This document shows positions 55,250-64,000 of a stretch of DNA of 64,000 nucleotides, piece after piece. Where the stretch lies: the NCBI RefSeq assembly GCF_000309385.1, contig NZ_JH976537.1, forward strand, positions 2,802,010 to 2,866,009, given 5' to 3'. The number at the start of each line of letters is the position of its first letter. Position 1 is the first letter of the stretch. A program made the translations under genes and the position numbers. The notes beneath the pieces were generated by a model that worked only from the letters and a program-made list of their open reading frames with translations, was not told the origin of the DNA and did not search any database. The stretch comes from Nodosilinea nodulosa PCC 7104. GTDB lineage: Bacteria > Cyanobacteriota > Cyanobacteriia > Phormidesmidales > Phormidesmidaceae.

Positions 55250-55585
55250 CTATGCAACTTTCTCCAAGCCAGTCCCAGCCGTTCGCTGCATTGAAGTGTT
55301 AGTCTTCCAATCGAGAACGATTGCAATGATAGGTATACTCATTTGAATTGCCATATCCAACTCCAATCGAACCCAATTGGACTCAAAGTATTTAGGTGTA
55401 ATTAAAGCACAGAAGGTTTCCGACTGCTTTAAATTGCTAATTACATATTCTTGAGGATTTGGGCTTTTATTATGCAAAATATCTATGTATGGCTCTCCAA
55501 AGTTCAAGAAAAAATATTCAAAGCGTTGGAGATCTCCAATACTTAAAAAGTCATCTCTTAGGGTATAACTAATAAATATCCTCAT
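55250..55585 (-). CDS. Short TIR-domain protein
   Basis: 111 residues from ATG 55585 (a TTG one codon earlier exists). MRIFISYTLRDDFLS is the TIR strand A/box 1. SNWVRLELDMAIQMSIPIIA carries a Trp and the Glu (residue 75) at the NAD-hydrolysing position of TIR enzymes. The domain is cut short after the last strand; the tail (MQRTAGTGLEKVA) looks unrelated, so the 3' end may be truncated. ATG overlaps the stop of the membrane gene (TGATG), so the two are translationally coupled. AT-rich. Confidence 0.75.
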   Translation of the reverse strand: MRIFISYTLRDDFLSIGDLQRFEYFFLNFGEPYIDILHNKSPNPQEYVISNLKQSETFCALITPKYFESNWVRLELDMAIQMSIPIIAIVLDWKTNTSMQRTAGTGLEKVA

Positions 55586-56094
55586 CAAGATGTCTTTTTG
55601 AGAACGATTGTTGGCAGAACTCCAAAGATCTGCAATAGAGCAAGAGTAATAAAAATAGAAGTCAGCAAGTAATAAAAGACCATTGAATGATTGAATGCAG
55701 ACTGTAACAATAGGTTATCTTGTTTACTTCTTCTAGCAATTGGCATACCTATGCCATCGACAAGGTTAACAAAGCCACTTCTCTCAGCAATATTATTTGC
55801 AAGCTCTTTCATTCGCAAACGTATTTTTCTCTGCAACAAGTAGTTCTGTCCATCCAAAAACCAGAAAAAACTACTAATAGCTGCACCGATAAGGAAAAAG
55901 GAATATTCGACTCTTACATCTGGTTGAACCTGAGCTAATCCTACAACTCCTGCAACAACCGAACCAATAATCGTGGCACATAGTTTTTTGATATCATAGC
56001 AAGTTTGACTAACCTGTAAGAGAGCCGCGTGAAGCTGATTAATACTATCTCTGTCAAGCGAGTTTTGAAATTCATTTCTTTTATCTGCATTCAT
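55585..56094 (-). CDS. Three-helix membrane protein coupled to a TIR protein
   Basis: 169 residues from ATG 56094. An N-terminal amphipathic helix (1-40) precedes two close membrane helices (LCATIIGSVVAGVVGLAQV; YSFFLIGAAISSFFWFLDG), then a cytoplasmic helical part (RKIRLRMKELANNIAERSGF) and a third helix near the end (YYLLTSIFITLALLQIFGVL). The layout resembles SLATT/S-2TM-type effectors that pair with nucleotide-signalling or TIR proteins in predicted immune systems, but I cannot assign it to a named family. Confidence 0.7.
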   Translation of the reverse strand: MNADKRNEFQNSLDRDSINQLHAALLQVSQTCYDIKKLCATIIGSVVAGVVGLAQVQPDVRVEYSFFLIGAAISSFFWFLDGQNYLLQRKIRLRMKELANNIAERSGFVNLVDGIGMPIARRSKQDNLLLQSAFNHSMVFYYLLTSIFITLALLQIFGVLPTIVLKKTS

Positions 56095-56871
56095 AAATCA
56101 TTCCCGCTCTCTGCTTTTTTTGATCATTAGAAAGAGTTTGAAGCCTATCCCTTGAACAATTAATGCCCTTTCTAAGGATTTTTAGTACAATCTCAAAACT
56201 TATAGTCTTATATTTTCCCCTGAAAGTTTCTTTACCCTAGACATATCGTATTAGTAGATGATTTCATAGCAAAACCACAACAAATAACTCAGAAGGCAAA
56301 CTTGCGCTCAGCCTGATTTTTGTCTTTGCGCTCTGCAAAACATACCTGATCAGGGTGCTTAGCCAGATCTTAGGTTGAATATCAACGAGGGACCGTTATG
56401 CTGAAAAATATTTGTATATTTGCTTAAGGTGAAGTGTTATGCAGATTTTAATCGGGCTATCTCCCCAAAACGGGGTGTAACATAGAGCGAAGTCATGATA
56501 ACTACCTCGCATAGGGACTTATGCAGATCTTGATCGGCATAATAGGCTTTTTAAGAGGTGTTGTTCAGATACTTTAAGAAAATCTTCATTAGCAATGCCC
56601 CCGCCTCTCTACGCTTGACAGGGAGCTTTTGTACCAATACACTCATCCATTAAGCCGTTCGACCCGAGCGGTTGTCCCACAGAACTCGAAAACTTTGGCG
56701 CTGCCTGAAGGTGCTCGCAACACCAACAGACAGCTGACCCCGCAAATCTCGAAGGCAGATTGCGAGGCTAGGCTCATGGTACCCTAGCCCCCTCAGTTTG
56801 CACGGCAAGCGCGGGTGGCTGGGGTTTTCGCGTTCTGTTTCTTCCGTATCCACACCAAGGAAACAGAACCG
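56095..56871. other. 777-bp intergenic region
   Basis: AT-rich on the left, presumably holding the promoter of the membrane/TIR operon. Two direct repeats, TTATGCAGATTTTAATCGG and TTATGCAGATCTTGATCGG, start near 56438 and 56519. A small inverted repeat, TTCTGTTTC and GAAACAGAA (about 56834-56868), precedes the next start. A minus-strand frame at 56650-56853 ends NRSGRTA but shows no family motif. Confidence 0.45.
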
Positions 56872-57120
56872 ATGTTTGAATATCTTGAGCCCGACGCATC
56901 TGGTGCGTCAAATCTTCCGCCTGACAACTTTAGCAAACCTCAACCGCGCCCAGAGCGGGTGCGCCACATGCTCTACGGCAGCCTGGCGGGCATCGATCGC
57001 ACCATCAAAATCCTCCATTCCCTCGGCTACGCCGACCCCAACGACTGGTCAGAGCCAATGCCCACCGACCAGCCCAACCTGTGGATGGCGATACTGACCA
57101 AGATCTTGCTGATTGAGTAG
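56872..57120 (+). CDS. Small conserved hypothetical protein
   Basis: 82 residues from ATG 56872 (MFEYLEPDASGASNLPPDNF). The core, LYGSLAGIDRTIKILHSLGY, is helical and the C-terminus (LWMAILTKILLIE) hydrophobic-helical. Similar small proteins recur in cyanobacterial genomes. No function is known to me. Confidence 0.55.
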   Translation: MFEYLEPDASGASNLPPDNFSKPQPRPERVRHMLYGSLAGIDRTIKILHSLGYADPNDWSEPMPTDQPNLWMAILTKILLIE

Positions 57121-57134
57121 CGTCTACCAAAGAG

Positions 57135-57192
57135 ACTGGGTGCCTGTGCTGCTGGCAAAGTCTTGGGTTGAGACAATAGGCACTCGGTCTTT
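57135..57192. repeat. Diverged copy of the GGGTGCCT hairpin repeat
   Basis: GACTGGGTGCCT and AGGCACTCGGTC form imperfect arms, with an interior GCTGCTGGCAAAG like the copies at 53.1-53.2 kb. Lies between the small conserved gene and comM. Confidence 0.6.
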
Positions 57193-57326
57193 AAGGGAGT
57201 TGTTCACCTCTTTGTACCTGAAAACTCACCGGCGCAACTTTCCCTACCTCGAAAATGCCGATCGCATCCTATCCTCTGGGCACCCTAAACCCCAGAATCA
57301 GGGGCCATCCCAAGGACTAACACAAC

Positions 57327-58853
57327 ATGCTGGCAAGGGTTTGGAGCGCAGCGCTGGTGGGCATCGATGCCCTTAAAGTAGGGGTCGAGGTCGATATATC
57401 CGGCGGGCTGCCGGGGGTGGTGGTCGTCGGTCTGCCCGATACCGCCGTGCAAGAGTCTCGCGAGCGGGTAAAGGCAGCGCTGAAGAACGCCGGGTTTCCC
57501 TTTCCCATGCGCAAAGTCGTCATCAACCTCACCCCCGCTGACCTGCGCAAAGAAGGTCCCATTTTTGACCTACCGATTAGCGTTGGCATTCTCGCCGCTG
57601 CCGAGCAGGTAAATACCGACGCCCTCAACGACCTGCTATTTTTGGGCGAAGTTTCCCTCGACGGCAGTTTGCGGGCGGTGGCCGGGGTGCTGCCGATCGC
57701 CGCCGCCGCTCAAAAACTGGGCATTCGCGGCCTGGTCGTACCCACCGACAACGGGCGCGAGGCCGCCGTGGTGCCGGGGCTAACGGTCTATAGCTTTAGC
57801 CATTTGTCAGAGGTAGCCGACTTTTTGAACAATCCCTCTGGCCACACCCCCGTGGCGGTCGATACCGAGTTAGTGATGAGCGCGGCCCCCAATGCGCTGA
57901 ACTTGCGGGATGTGAAGGGTCAAGCCCAGGCCCGTCGAGCGCTAGAGATTGCCGCTGCGGGCGGGCACAATTTGATTTTCGTAGGACCGCCCGGCAGCGG
58001 GAAAACCATGCTGGCTCGGCGTTTGCCCTCCATTTTGCCGCCGCTTCAGTTTGAAGAAGCCCTGGATGTCACCCAAATTCACTCCGTTGCCGGACTGCTA
58101 AAGGAGAAGGGGACGCTGGTGAATACGCGACCCTTTCGCAGTCCCCACCATTCCGCCTCTGGCCCCTCCCTGGTCGGCGGCGGCAGCTACCCCAAGCCGG
58201 GGGAAATTTCCCTCGCCCACCGGGGGATCTTGTTTCTCGATGAACTGACGGAGTTTAAACGCGACGTGCTGGAATACTTGCGCCAGCCCCTCGAAGACGG
58301 CTACGTCACCATTACCCGCACCCGGCAGTCGGTTGTTTTCCCGGCCCAGTTTACGCTGATTGCCAGCACCAACCCCTGCCCTTGCGGTTTCTATGGCGAC
58401 TCGGTGCAGCCCTGCACCTGTAGCCCCCGCAGCCGCGAAAATTACTGGTCGCGCCTCTCTGGCCCGCTGATGGATCGGATCGATTTGCAGGTGGTGGTCA
58501 GCCGCATTAAGCCCGAGGAGATGACCCAGCATCAGGCGGGGGAGGCCTCGGAACCCGTGCGCGATCGCGTCCAAACCGCCCGACAGCGCGCCCACGATCG
58601 CTTCAAAACCGAGCCGGGGTTGCAGTGCAATGCCGATATGCAGAGCCGCCACCTAAAGCACTGGTGCCCGCTGGATGACACCAGCAAAACCCTGCTGGAG
58701 GGAGCAGTCCGCAAGCTGGGGCTTTCGGCCCGCGCCACCGATCGCATTCTCAAAGTCGGTCGCACCATCGCTGATCTGGATGGGGCCGACGATCTGCAAA
58801 CCCACCACATTGCCGAGGCGATTCAGTACCGTACGATCGATCGCATGCAGTGA
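57327..58853 (+). CDS. comM: ComM/YifB-type Mg-chelatase-like AAA ATPase
   Basis: 508 residues. An N-terminal Lon-protease-like domain (VDISGGLPGVVVVGLPDTAV, INLTPADLRKEGPIFDLPIS) is followed by a Mg-chelatase-like AAA domain with GPPGSGKTMLARRLPSILPP (Walker A), LFLDELTEF (Walker B) and a zinc-like NPCPCGFYGD loop. ComM promotes branch migration of D-loops in natural transformation in other bacteria, and cyanobacteria have it widely. Start ATG 57327 with AAGGA upstream. Confidence 0.93.
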   Translation: MLARVWSAALVGIDALKVGVEVDISGGLPGVVVVGLPDTAVQESRERVKAALKNAGFPFPMRKVVINLTPADLRKEGPIFDLPISVGILAAAEQVNTDALNDLLFLGEVSLDGSLRAVAGVLPIAAAAQKLGIRGLVVPTDNGREAAVVPGLTVYSFSHLSEVADFLNNPSGHTPVAVDTELVMSAAPNALNLRDVKGQAQARRALEIAAAGGHNLIFVGPPGSGKTMLARRLPSILPPLQFEEALDVTQIHSVAGLLKEKGTLVNTRPFRSPHHSASGPSLVGGGSYPKPGEISLAHRGILFLDELTEFKRDVLEYLRQPLEDGYVTITRTRQSVVFPAQFTLIASTNPCPCGFYGDSVQPCTCSPRSRENYWSRLSGPLMDRIDLQVVVSRIKPEEMTQHQAGEASEPVRDRVQTARQRAHDRFKTEPGLQCNADMQSRHLKHWCPLDDTSKTLLEGAVRKLGLSARATDRILKVGRTIADLDGADDLQTHHIAEAIQYRTIDRMQ

Positions 58854-58927
58854 TGGCAACGGTGCCTGTGCAAAAACTCATGCTCTTGTTCTATGAGCCT
58901 GTCGGGGTAGCTGCATAGCCGATCCAA

Positions 58928-60679
58928 TCAGCCCTCACCCACCTGGGGCACTGGGCGAATGCTGCGGTAGCGATCCTGTCGAATCCAATCCAGGGCCGAC
59001 TGAATTTCTAGGGACTTTTCCCCCAGGGTGTTGAGCAAGTGAGAGCCCAGCTCCAGGGCCGCCTCAAACTCGGGCTGCACAACTTCTCTAGCCCCCAGCT
59101 GAGTGAGCACGTCGATTTCTTCATTGTTGTGCGATCGCGCAATGATATCCAGCTCTGGGGCCTTGGCCAGGGCGCGCTGCAAGAGCAGGCGGGTAGTGGT
59201 GGGGTCGGGCAGGGTAATGGCCAGGGCTTTGGCGGTTTCTAAGCAGGTTTTGTCGAGCACCAGTTCGCTGTCGGCATCGCCATAGACGTAGGGAATTTGC
59301 ACCAGGGGGGCATGGCGGTTGCGCAGGCGCTGCACGGCAGTTTCGCTGTTTTCGACCACCAGCACCGGGTAGCCCCGGCTGAGCAGTACATTGACCAGCA
59401 CCTCACCCACCCGCCCATAGCCCGCCACAATCACGTGGTCGCTGAGGTCTTCGGGCACCGAGAGCAGCGTCGGTTCCTCCGCCTGGTTGAGGTAGTCTTT
59501 GAGCACCGGCAGCGCGTGCAGCCAGTCCGCCACGCGGGGAGCCAGATTGATCCACACCGGGGTGAGCATGAGCGAGATGGCGATCGTGCCCAGCAGCAGT
59601 GAGTAGCGCTGCTCGGTAATCAGCCCCATCTCCAGGCCAACCAGGGCCAGCACAAAGGAAAATTCGCCAATTTGGTTGAGCCCAAAGCTGGCCTTTACCG
59701 CCGTCTTGAGCGAATAGCCAAAGCCCAGCACAATCGGCAAAATAATCAGCGCTTTTCCCACCATAATCAGCGCCACCAGCTCAAGGATTCGGCCCAGATC
59801 GTTGATGATCAAGTTGGGATCGATCAGCATGCCGATGGAGGCAAAAAACAGGCAGGCAAAGGTGTCCCTGAGGGGCAAAATTTTGCCCAGGGCCTGGTCG
59901 GCATAGTCGATTTCAGAAATCATCAGTCCGGCGACAAAGGCCCCCATGGCGATGGAGAGACCCAGTTTAGAGGTCACCCAGGCCACCCCCAGACAGAGGG
60001 CCACCACGGTCAGCAAAAATAGCTCGCTGCTCTCGGTGGCGGCGATGTGCTGAATCAGCTGGGGCACGACCCAACGACCCAGGGCAATGGATCCAGCTAG
60101 AAACAATAGAAACTTGAGCGCCGCGATGCCCAGCGCCATGCCAATCGTATCGGGCTGGTTGAGCACGGGCAAGACCGCCAGCATCAGCCCCAGGGCGATG
60201 TCTTGGGAAATCAGCAGGCCCAGCATCACCTGGCCGTGGACGGTGGCGGTTTCGCCGCGATCGGTGAGGGTTTTGAGCACCACCGCCGTAGAGGAAAGCG
60301 ACAGCACCAGGCCCAGAAAAATGCCTTGCAGCGGTGAGTTGGCCGTGCCCGACAGCAGCGATACCGAGCACACCAGCAGCGTGGTTAGGCCAATTTGCAG
60401 CAGACTGCCCTGAAGCGCGATCGCCCTGACCCGCTTTAGCTCAGAGAGGGAAAACTCAACCCCCAGGGCGAATAGCAAAAAGGCGATGCCTACCTCCGCC
60501 AGGGCCTGAATTTGCTCCACATCGGTTTGTAGCCCCAGACCGAAGGGGCCGATAATCAGCCCGGTAATCAGGTAGCCCAGCAGCGCTGGCTGCTTGAGTC
60601 GATGGGCAATGTAGCCGCCAATGGCAGAGCACCCCAGCGCCAGTGTCAGATCGAGGACAAAATTCGGTTCAGCGGTCAT
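58928..60679 (-). CDS. Kef-type cation:proton antiporter with NAD-binding (TrkA-N) domain
   Basis: 583 residues from ATG 60679 (MTAEPNFVLDLTLALGCSAI). About twelve membrane helices form the CPA2 exchanger (GYLITGLIIGPFGLGLQTDV), followed by VIVAGYGRVGEVLVNVLLSR, the Rossmann GxGxxG nucleotide-binding TrkA-N domain (about residues 415-560), and a short C-terminal tail. The family couples K or Na efflux to H import and is gated by nucleotides or glutathione. Confidence 0.93.
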   Translation of the reverse strand: MTAEPNFVLDLTLALGCSAIGGYIAHRLKQPALLGYLITGLIIGPFGLGLQTDVEQIQALAEVGIAFLLFALGVEFSLSELKRVRAIALQGSLLQIGLTTLLVCSVSLLSGTANSPLQGIFLGLVLSLSSTAVVLKTLTDRGETATVHGQVMLGLLISQDIALGLMLAVLPVLNQPDTIGMALGIAALKFLLFLAGSIALGRWVVPQLIQHIAATESSELFLLTVVALCLGVAWVTSKLGLSIAMGAFVAGLMISEIDYADQALGKILPLRDTFACLFFASIGMLIDPNLIINDLGRILELVALIMVGKALIILPIVLGFGYSLKTAVKASFGLNQIGEFSFVLALVGLEMGLITEQRYSLLLGTIAISLMLTPVWINLAPRVADWLHALPVLKDYLNQAEEPTLLSVPEDLSDHVIVAGYGRVGEVLVNVLLSRGYPVLVVENSETAVQRLRNRHAPLVQIPYVYGDADSELVLDKTCLETAKALAITLPDPTTTRLLLQRALAKAPELDIIARSHNNEEIDVLTQLGAREVVQPEFEAALELGSHLLNTLGEKSLEIQSALDWIRQDRYRSIRPVPQVGEG

Positions 60680-60903
60680 ACATGAGCAGGTAGGGCAATG
60701 AAGGGATATAAAGCCCCCCAGCACCAGGTTTGACGCAGGGGGGCTTCACAGCAAACTAGAAGAGCACAGGGCAATCAGCCAGAGCCATGACGATGCTGGG
60801 CTTAAGAGCTGATTTTCTACGGAAGGAAGCTAGATAGCTCACTCTTCTCTTATTGTCGCTAATAAGCGCCACCTGCGCTATTACCTAGAGCCAAGAAGAA
60901 GAG

Positions 60904-61575
60904 CTAAATATCTGGTTCTAAGCCCGCCGCCCGGAGCTGAGCCGCCAGTCGCTCGGCTCGCTGGTGCGCTTGTTCGGCCCTTTGTCGTTCTTCCTCGAGC
61001 TGCTGGCCTAGCTCGCTGTAGGTTAAAAACCGCTGCCCGTCGGGACGATAAATTTCTAAGCCTTCGGGGGGCGTCTGAAAGCGGATTTGCAGACGAGGGC
61101 TGACCCAGCCGTCCATGTTTTCAATTATCTCAAGACCATCTGTCTCGCGCTGAAGCCCGGTGAGTTCCAGCTTGTCGGGGTCGTAAATATAGTACTCTTC
61201 GACGCCGTGGCGATCGTAGAAGCCGAGCTTGCGCAGCATCTCGCCAAAGCGGTTCCCCGGCGACAAAATTTCAAACACCACCTGGGGAGCAATGCCCCCC
61301 TCTTCCCACTGGCGGTAGGATCCTCTGTCTCCCTTGGGCCGTCCCACTGCCACCATCACATCAGGGGCCTGGCGGATGGCGTTATTGCCTTCAACGGGGT
61401 ACCAGAGCAAATCTCCGGCGACAAAAACCTGGGCATCGTCGATAAAGAGCAGCTCCAGGTTTTCTTTGATTACCACAATCCAGCGGAACTGCTTGGTATT
61501 GTCGGCCATAGGCTGCCCATCGCTGTCGGGGTAGTCGATCGGTGTGGCGGTATCGGGTTGGATCTGCTGAACCAT
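60904..61575 (-). CDS. Uma2-family putative endonuclease with C-terminal coiled coil
   Basis: 223 residues. The N-terminal two thirds is Uma2: APDVMVAVGRPKGDRGSYRQ (P-D-V), VVFEILSPGNRFGEM (E-I-x-S-P), and LGFYDRHGVEEYYIYDPDKL. The C-terminal 40 residues, EEERQRAEQAHQRAERLAAQ, are a charged heptad coiled coil, common in a Uma2 subgroup and probably an oligomerisation tail. Confidence 0.88.
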   Translation of the reverse strand: MVQQIQPDTATPIDYPDSDGQPMADNTKQFRWIVVIKENLELLFIDDAQVFVAGDLLWYPVEGNNAIRQAPDVMVAVGRPKGDRGSYRQWEEGGIAPQVVFEILSPGNRFGEMLRKLGFYDRHGVEEYYIYDPDKLELTGLQRETDGLEIIENMDGWVSPRLQIRFQTPPEGLEIYRPDGQRFLTYSELGQQLEEERQRAEQAHQRAERLAAQLRAAGLEPDI

Positions 61576-62144
61576 GGTGGCAATGCCGTGCAGGTCTAGA
61601 CTTTTATTTTAAGCGCTGGCTCAATGCTGCCGATTTTGGATTTGCGATTTTGGATTTTGAATGCAGACCTATCACCAGCAAAGGGGTTGGGGGGTGATTT
61701 TCGGTAGCCAGAACTTTTGGGATGCTGTGCTGCGATCGCGCCCTCGGCCCTTGACGCCAATTTCCGTCGCGGTTACGATTCTCGTATTGTGCAATTCCGC
61801 GCTACTTCTCTTTGATGTCGTCTTTGCAGCTATCCCTCGCCCCTCTCTTCAGCCTGCTACTAGGGCTGGGGCTGCTGCTGCGCCTTGGGCGCAACTAATT
61901 CTTTAAAACAAAGGCGAAATGCCCTGAATAGTTCAACTCCCTAGGTCACAGGTTCGGCCTGGAACTAACTACTGTTTGGGAGTTGATGCGTTGTTCAGCC
62001 TGGCGGTGCCTCAGACCACGCAATGACTACACCTTGCCGCCTTTTGAATTGACGGTCTTATCAGCCATGCTTACCACTCCAGTCAGAGGATGCTTAGCCA
62101 TCGCCTCAGGACTGCCACTCCGCTGAAATTTAGAGAGATTTCCC
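61576..62144. other. 569-bp intergenic region
   Basis: Carries the dispersed repeat at 61633-61659 (see 1718-1841) near its left end. An 81-codon plus-strand frame (61661-61906) has no supporting features. A weak purine-rich site precedes leuA. No RNA gene or leader peptide seen. Confidence 0.5.
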
Positions 62145-63827
62145 ATGTTGACCAACCCCGCCCAAAAGTATCGCCCCTTTGCGCCGATCGCACTGCCCGA
62201 CCGCACCTGGCCCAGCCAAGTGATTACCCAGCCGCCAATCTGGCTCAGTACCGACCTGCGCGACGGCAACCAGGCGCTAATTGAACCCATGTCTGTGGAG
62301 CAAAAGCTGCGCATGTTTGAGCTGCTGGTGCAGATTGGCTTCAAAGAAATCGAGGTCGCCTTTCCCTCGGCTTCGGAGACCGACTTTCGCTTTGTGCGCC
62401 GCCTGATCGAAGAGAACCGTATCCCTGACGATGTGGAAATTCAGGTGCTCACCCAGGCGCGGGAAGACCTGATTCGCCGCACGTTTGAGTCGCTGGCGGG
62501 GGCGAAGCGGGCGATCGTGCATGTCTACAACGCCACAGCCCCGGTATTTCGGCGGGTCGTGTTTCGCAATGACGAAGCAGGCACAATCGCCCTGGCGGTG
62601 AATGCGGCGATGCTCATTCGCGATCTGGCCGCAGAGCAGTCCGAAACCCAGTGGCGGTTTGAGTACTCGCCGGAAGTCTTCTCCCAGACAGAGCTGGAGT
62701 TTGCGCGGGATATCTGCAATGCGGTGCTGGAGGTATGGCAGCCAACGCCCGATCGCAAAGCGATCATCAACCTGCCCGCCACGGTGGAGAGCGCCACCCC
62801 TAACGTGTTTGCCGACCAGGTGGAGTGGATGCACCGCCGCCTGGCCTACCGCGACAGCGTAGATTTGAGCGTGCACAACCACAACGACCGGGGCTGCGCG
62901 ATCGCCGCCGCCGAGCTGGGTCAAATGGCCGGGGCCGACCGGGTTGAAGGCTGCCTGTTTGGCAACGGCGAGCGCACCGGCAACGTCGATATCGTCACCC
63001 TGGCGCTCAACCTCTACACCCAGGGCATTCACCCAGGGCTGGATTTTTCGCGCATTAACGAGGTGGCCCGCATTGTCGAAGACTGCACCCAGCTGCCCAT
63101 TCATCCCCGCCACCCCTACGTGGGCGACCTTGTGTTTACAGCGTTTTCTGGATCGCACCAGGATGCGATTCGCAAGGGCTTTGCTGCCCGCAACCCCAAT
63201 GACCTGTGGGATATGCCCTACCTGCCGCTGGACCCTGCCGACCTGGGCCGCTCCTACGAGTCGGTGGTGCGGGTGAACAGCCAGTCGGGCAAGGGCGGCA
63301 TTGCCTTTTTGCTGGAGCGCGACTACAACCTCAGCCTGCCGCGACGTTTGCAGATTGAGTTTAGCCAGGTGGTGCAGCGGGCCATGGATGCCACCGGCAA
63401 GGAGATGACCGCGCCGATGCTGTGGGATCTGTTTGAGCAGGAATATCTGCGGGCCAATATGCCCTTTAAATACGTGGGGCACCACTGGCGAGATGACGAA
63501 AGTCCTGCCGCAGTTTCCACAACCGTGGAATGTAATGGCACCTTGCTGCATCGGCAGGGGCACGGCAATGGCCCCATCGATGCCTTTGTGGATGCGCTGG
63601 CGCTGGGCGTTCGGGTGCACAGCTACGAGGAAAAGGCGATCGGCCACGGTAGCGATGCCGATGCGATCGCCCTGATCGAAATTGCCGCCGACTGGCTAGA
63701 GGGCACCATTCACGGCGTTGGCATCCACAGCAGCATTGTCACCGCCTCGCTGCTGGCGGTGCTCAGCGCCGTGAACCGGGGGCTGGCAACACTGCCCCCC
63801 ACCCAGCGGCAGATCGTTTTACCCTAA
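62145..63827 (+). CDS. leuA: 2-isopropylmalate synthase
   Basis: 560 residues. [20 protein letters not shown] is the start of the HMGL-like TIM barrel with the metal-binding Asp, [20 protein letters not shown] gives the His-x-His metal site, and [20 protein letters not shown] is the family signature. A C-terminal allosteric domain for leucine feedback follows ([40 protein letters not shown]). It makes the first committed intermediate of leucine synthesis and is a complete counterpart of the orphan regulatory domain at 12 kb. Confidence 0.97.
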   Translation: MLTNPAQKYRPFAPIALPDRTWPSQVITQPPIWLSTDLRDGNQALIEPMSVEQKLRMFELLVQIGFKEIEVAFPSASETDFRFVRRLIEENRIPDDVEIQVLTQAREDLIRRTFESLAGAKRAIVHVYNATAPVFRRVVFRNDEAGTIALAVNAAMLIRDLAAEQSETQWRFEYSPEVFSQTELEFARDICNAVLEVWQPTPDRKAIINLPATVESATPNVFADQVEWMHRRLAYRDSVDLSVHNHNDRGCAIAAAELGQMAGADRVEGCLFGNGERTGNVDIVTLALNLYTQGIHPGLDFSRINEVARIVEDCTQLPIHPRHPYVGDLVFTAFSGSHQDAIRKGFAARNPNDLWDMPYLPLDPADLGRSYESVVRVNSQSGKGGIAFLLERDYNLSLPRRLQIEFSQVVQRAMDATGKEMTAPMLWDLFEQEYLRANMPFKYVGHHWRDDESPAAVSTTVECNGTLLHRQGHGNGPIDAFVDALALGVRVHSYEEKAIGHGSDADAIALIEIAADWLEGTIHGVGIHSSIVTASLLAVLSAVNRGLATLPPTQRQIVLP

Positions 63828-63922
63828 CACCGTGGCGGCGGGTCGGTCAGGTCGACATACAGGGCCTACCCGCTCCAGCCTTGGCCAAAGCTTAAGCTAC
63901 GACTGAACCTTCGGAGGCCACC

Positions 63923-64000
63923 ATGAACGAACCCCAAAACCCCATAGCTGTTGTGGCAGATCAGGTGCCGCTTCGAACCAAACCCTCGAACTATCCAGAA
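63923..64000 (+). CDS. Start of a probable cupin-domain protein (partial)
   Basis: 26 codons from ATG 63923 with TCGGAGG upstream: MNEPQNPIAVVADQVPLRTK then PSNYPE. The R-T-K-P-S-N-Y-P-E segment resembles the N-terminus of cyanobacterial cupin proteins. The rest lies beyond the window, so the identity is tentative. Confidence 0.45.
   Translation, partial: MNEPQNPIAVVADQVPLRTKPSNYPE

Noticed and set aside
56650-56853. A 67-codon minus-strand frame ending NRSGRTA
   Set aside because: No start context and no domain; possibly part of a repeat but not supported as a gene.
61661-61906. An 81-codon frame before leuA, considered as a leader peptide
   Set aside because: No Leu codon run, no ribosome-binding site and no terminator-antiterminator pair nearby.
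62277-63647. A 456-codon minus-strand frame opposite leuA
   Set aside because: It mirrors leuA codon by codon, and its composition (rich in His, Gln, Gly) is that of a shadow frame.
1-64000. CRISPR arrays, tRNA, rRNA and intact insertion sequences
   Set aside because: No regularly spaced repeat-spacer units, no cloverleaf-compatible TTCGAAT arm in the gaps, and no transposase motif or terminal inverted repeats with target duplication were found by eye.

Overview
The window is cyanobacterial chromosome. The palindrome GCGATCGC (HIP1) and its variants recur throughout, and the gene set is cyanobacterial: a GghA-type glucosylglycerol hydrolase beside glgB, a large SdhA, a fibrillin-like (PAP) protein, many Uma2-family genes, a ComFB-like protein, and a Mn/Zn ABC transporter with divergent mntC and mntAB. 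GC content is high except in a few AT-rich islands. A filamentous Leptolyngbya/Nodosilinea-type cyanobacterium is a reasonable guess, made without any phylogeny. I see no rRNA, tRNA, CRISPR array or intact insertion sequence.

Layout. 1-8.8 kb (mostly minus): a chorismate-utilising enzyme (cut by the window edge) overlapping ecfT/cbiQ, then der, a Uma2 gene, lgt, a PIN toxin/antitoxin-like pair, a sulfatase-fold hydrolase with Thr at the usual Cys position, a small coiled-coil membrane protein and an NAD-binding epimerase. 9-17 kb: a J-domain/pentapeptide-repeat protein, queA, small conserved proteins, a PIN + LeuA-regulatory-domain gene whose frame is broken by a 13-bp HIP1 tandem repeat, a fibrillin-like protein and an orphan DppC-type permease. 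17-27 kb: rarD, a histidine kinase without its phosphoacceptor His, murE, a glutaredoxin-like protein, gghA and glgB. 27-38.6 kb (all minus): an operon-like run (alpha/beta hydrolase, MFS transporter, Asp/Glu racemase, periplasmic amino-acid-binding protein, dicarboxylate symporter, Cache-HAMP receptor) preceded by two tandem Rieske oxygenases and a second kinase with an intact His but a degraded ATPase domain.

38.6-47.4 kb: a ComFB-like protein, ilvB with a C-terminal zinc ribbon, an FtsL-like protein ahead of ftsI, and mntC/mntAB around an operator-like repeat array. 47.4-57 kb is the accessory zone, AT-rich in patches. It holds Uma2 genes and a Uma2 pseudogene, an AAA ATPase overlapping a PD-(D/E)XK-like protein, sdhA, a CDP-alcohol phosphatidyltransferase, a dispersed hairpin repeat, a double zinc-ribbon protein, a GFA-family protein, and a membrane protein translationally coupled to a TIR-domain protein. 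57-64 kb: comM, a Kef-type antiporter, another Uma2 gene, leuA and the start of a probable cupin gene.

The strongest leads are the two overlapping two-gene modules (48.1-49.6 kb and 55.2-56.1 kb), which look like candidate defence systems; the 13-bp HIP1 repeat that switches a reading frame at 12742-12780; the two kinases with complementary defects; and four TTTCAT hexamers with 11-bp pair spacing between mntC and mntAB, which resemble a ManR-type response-regulator operator.
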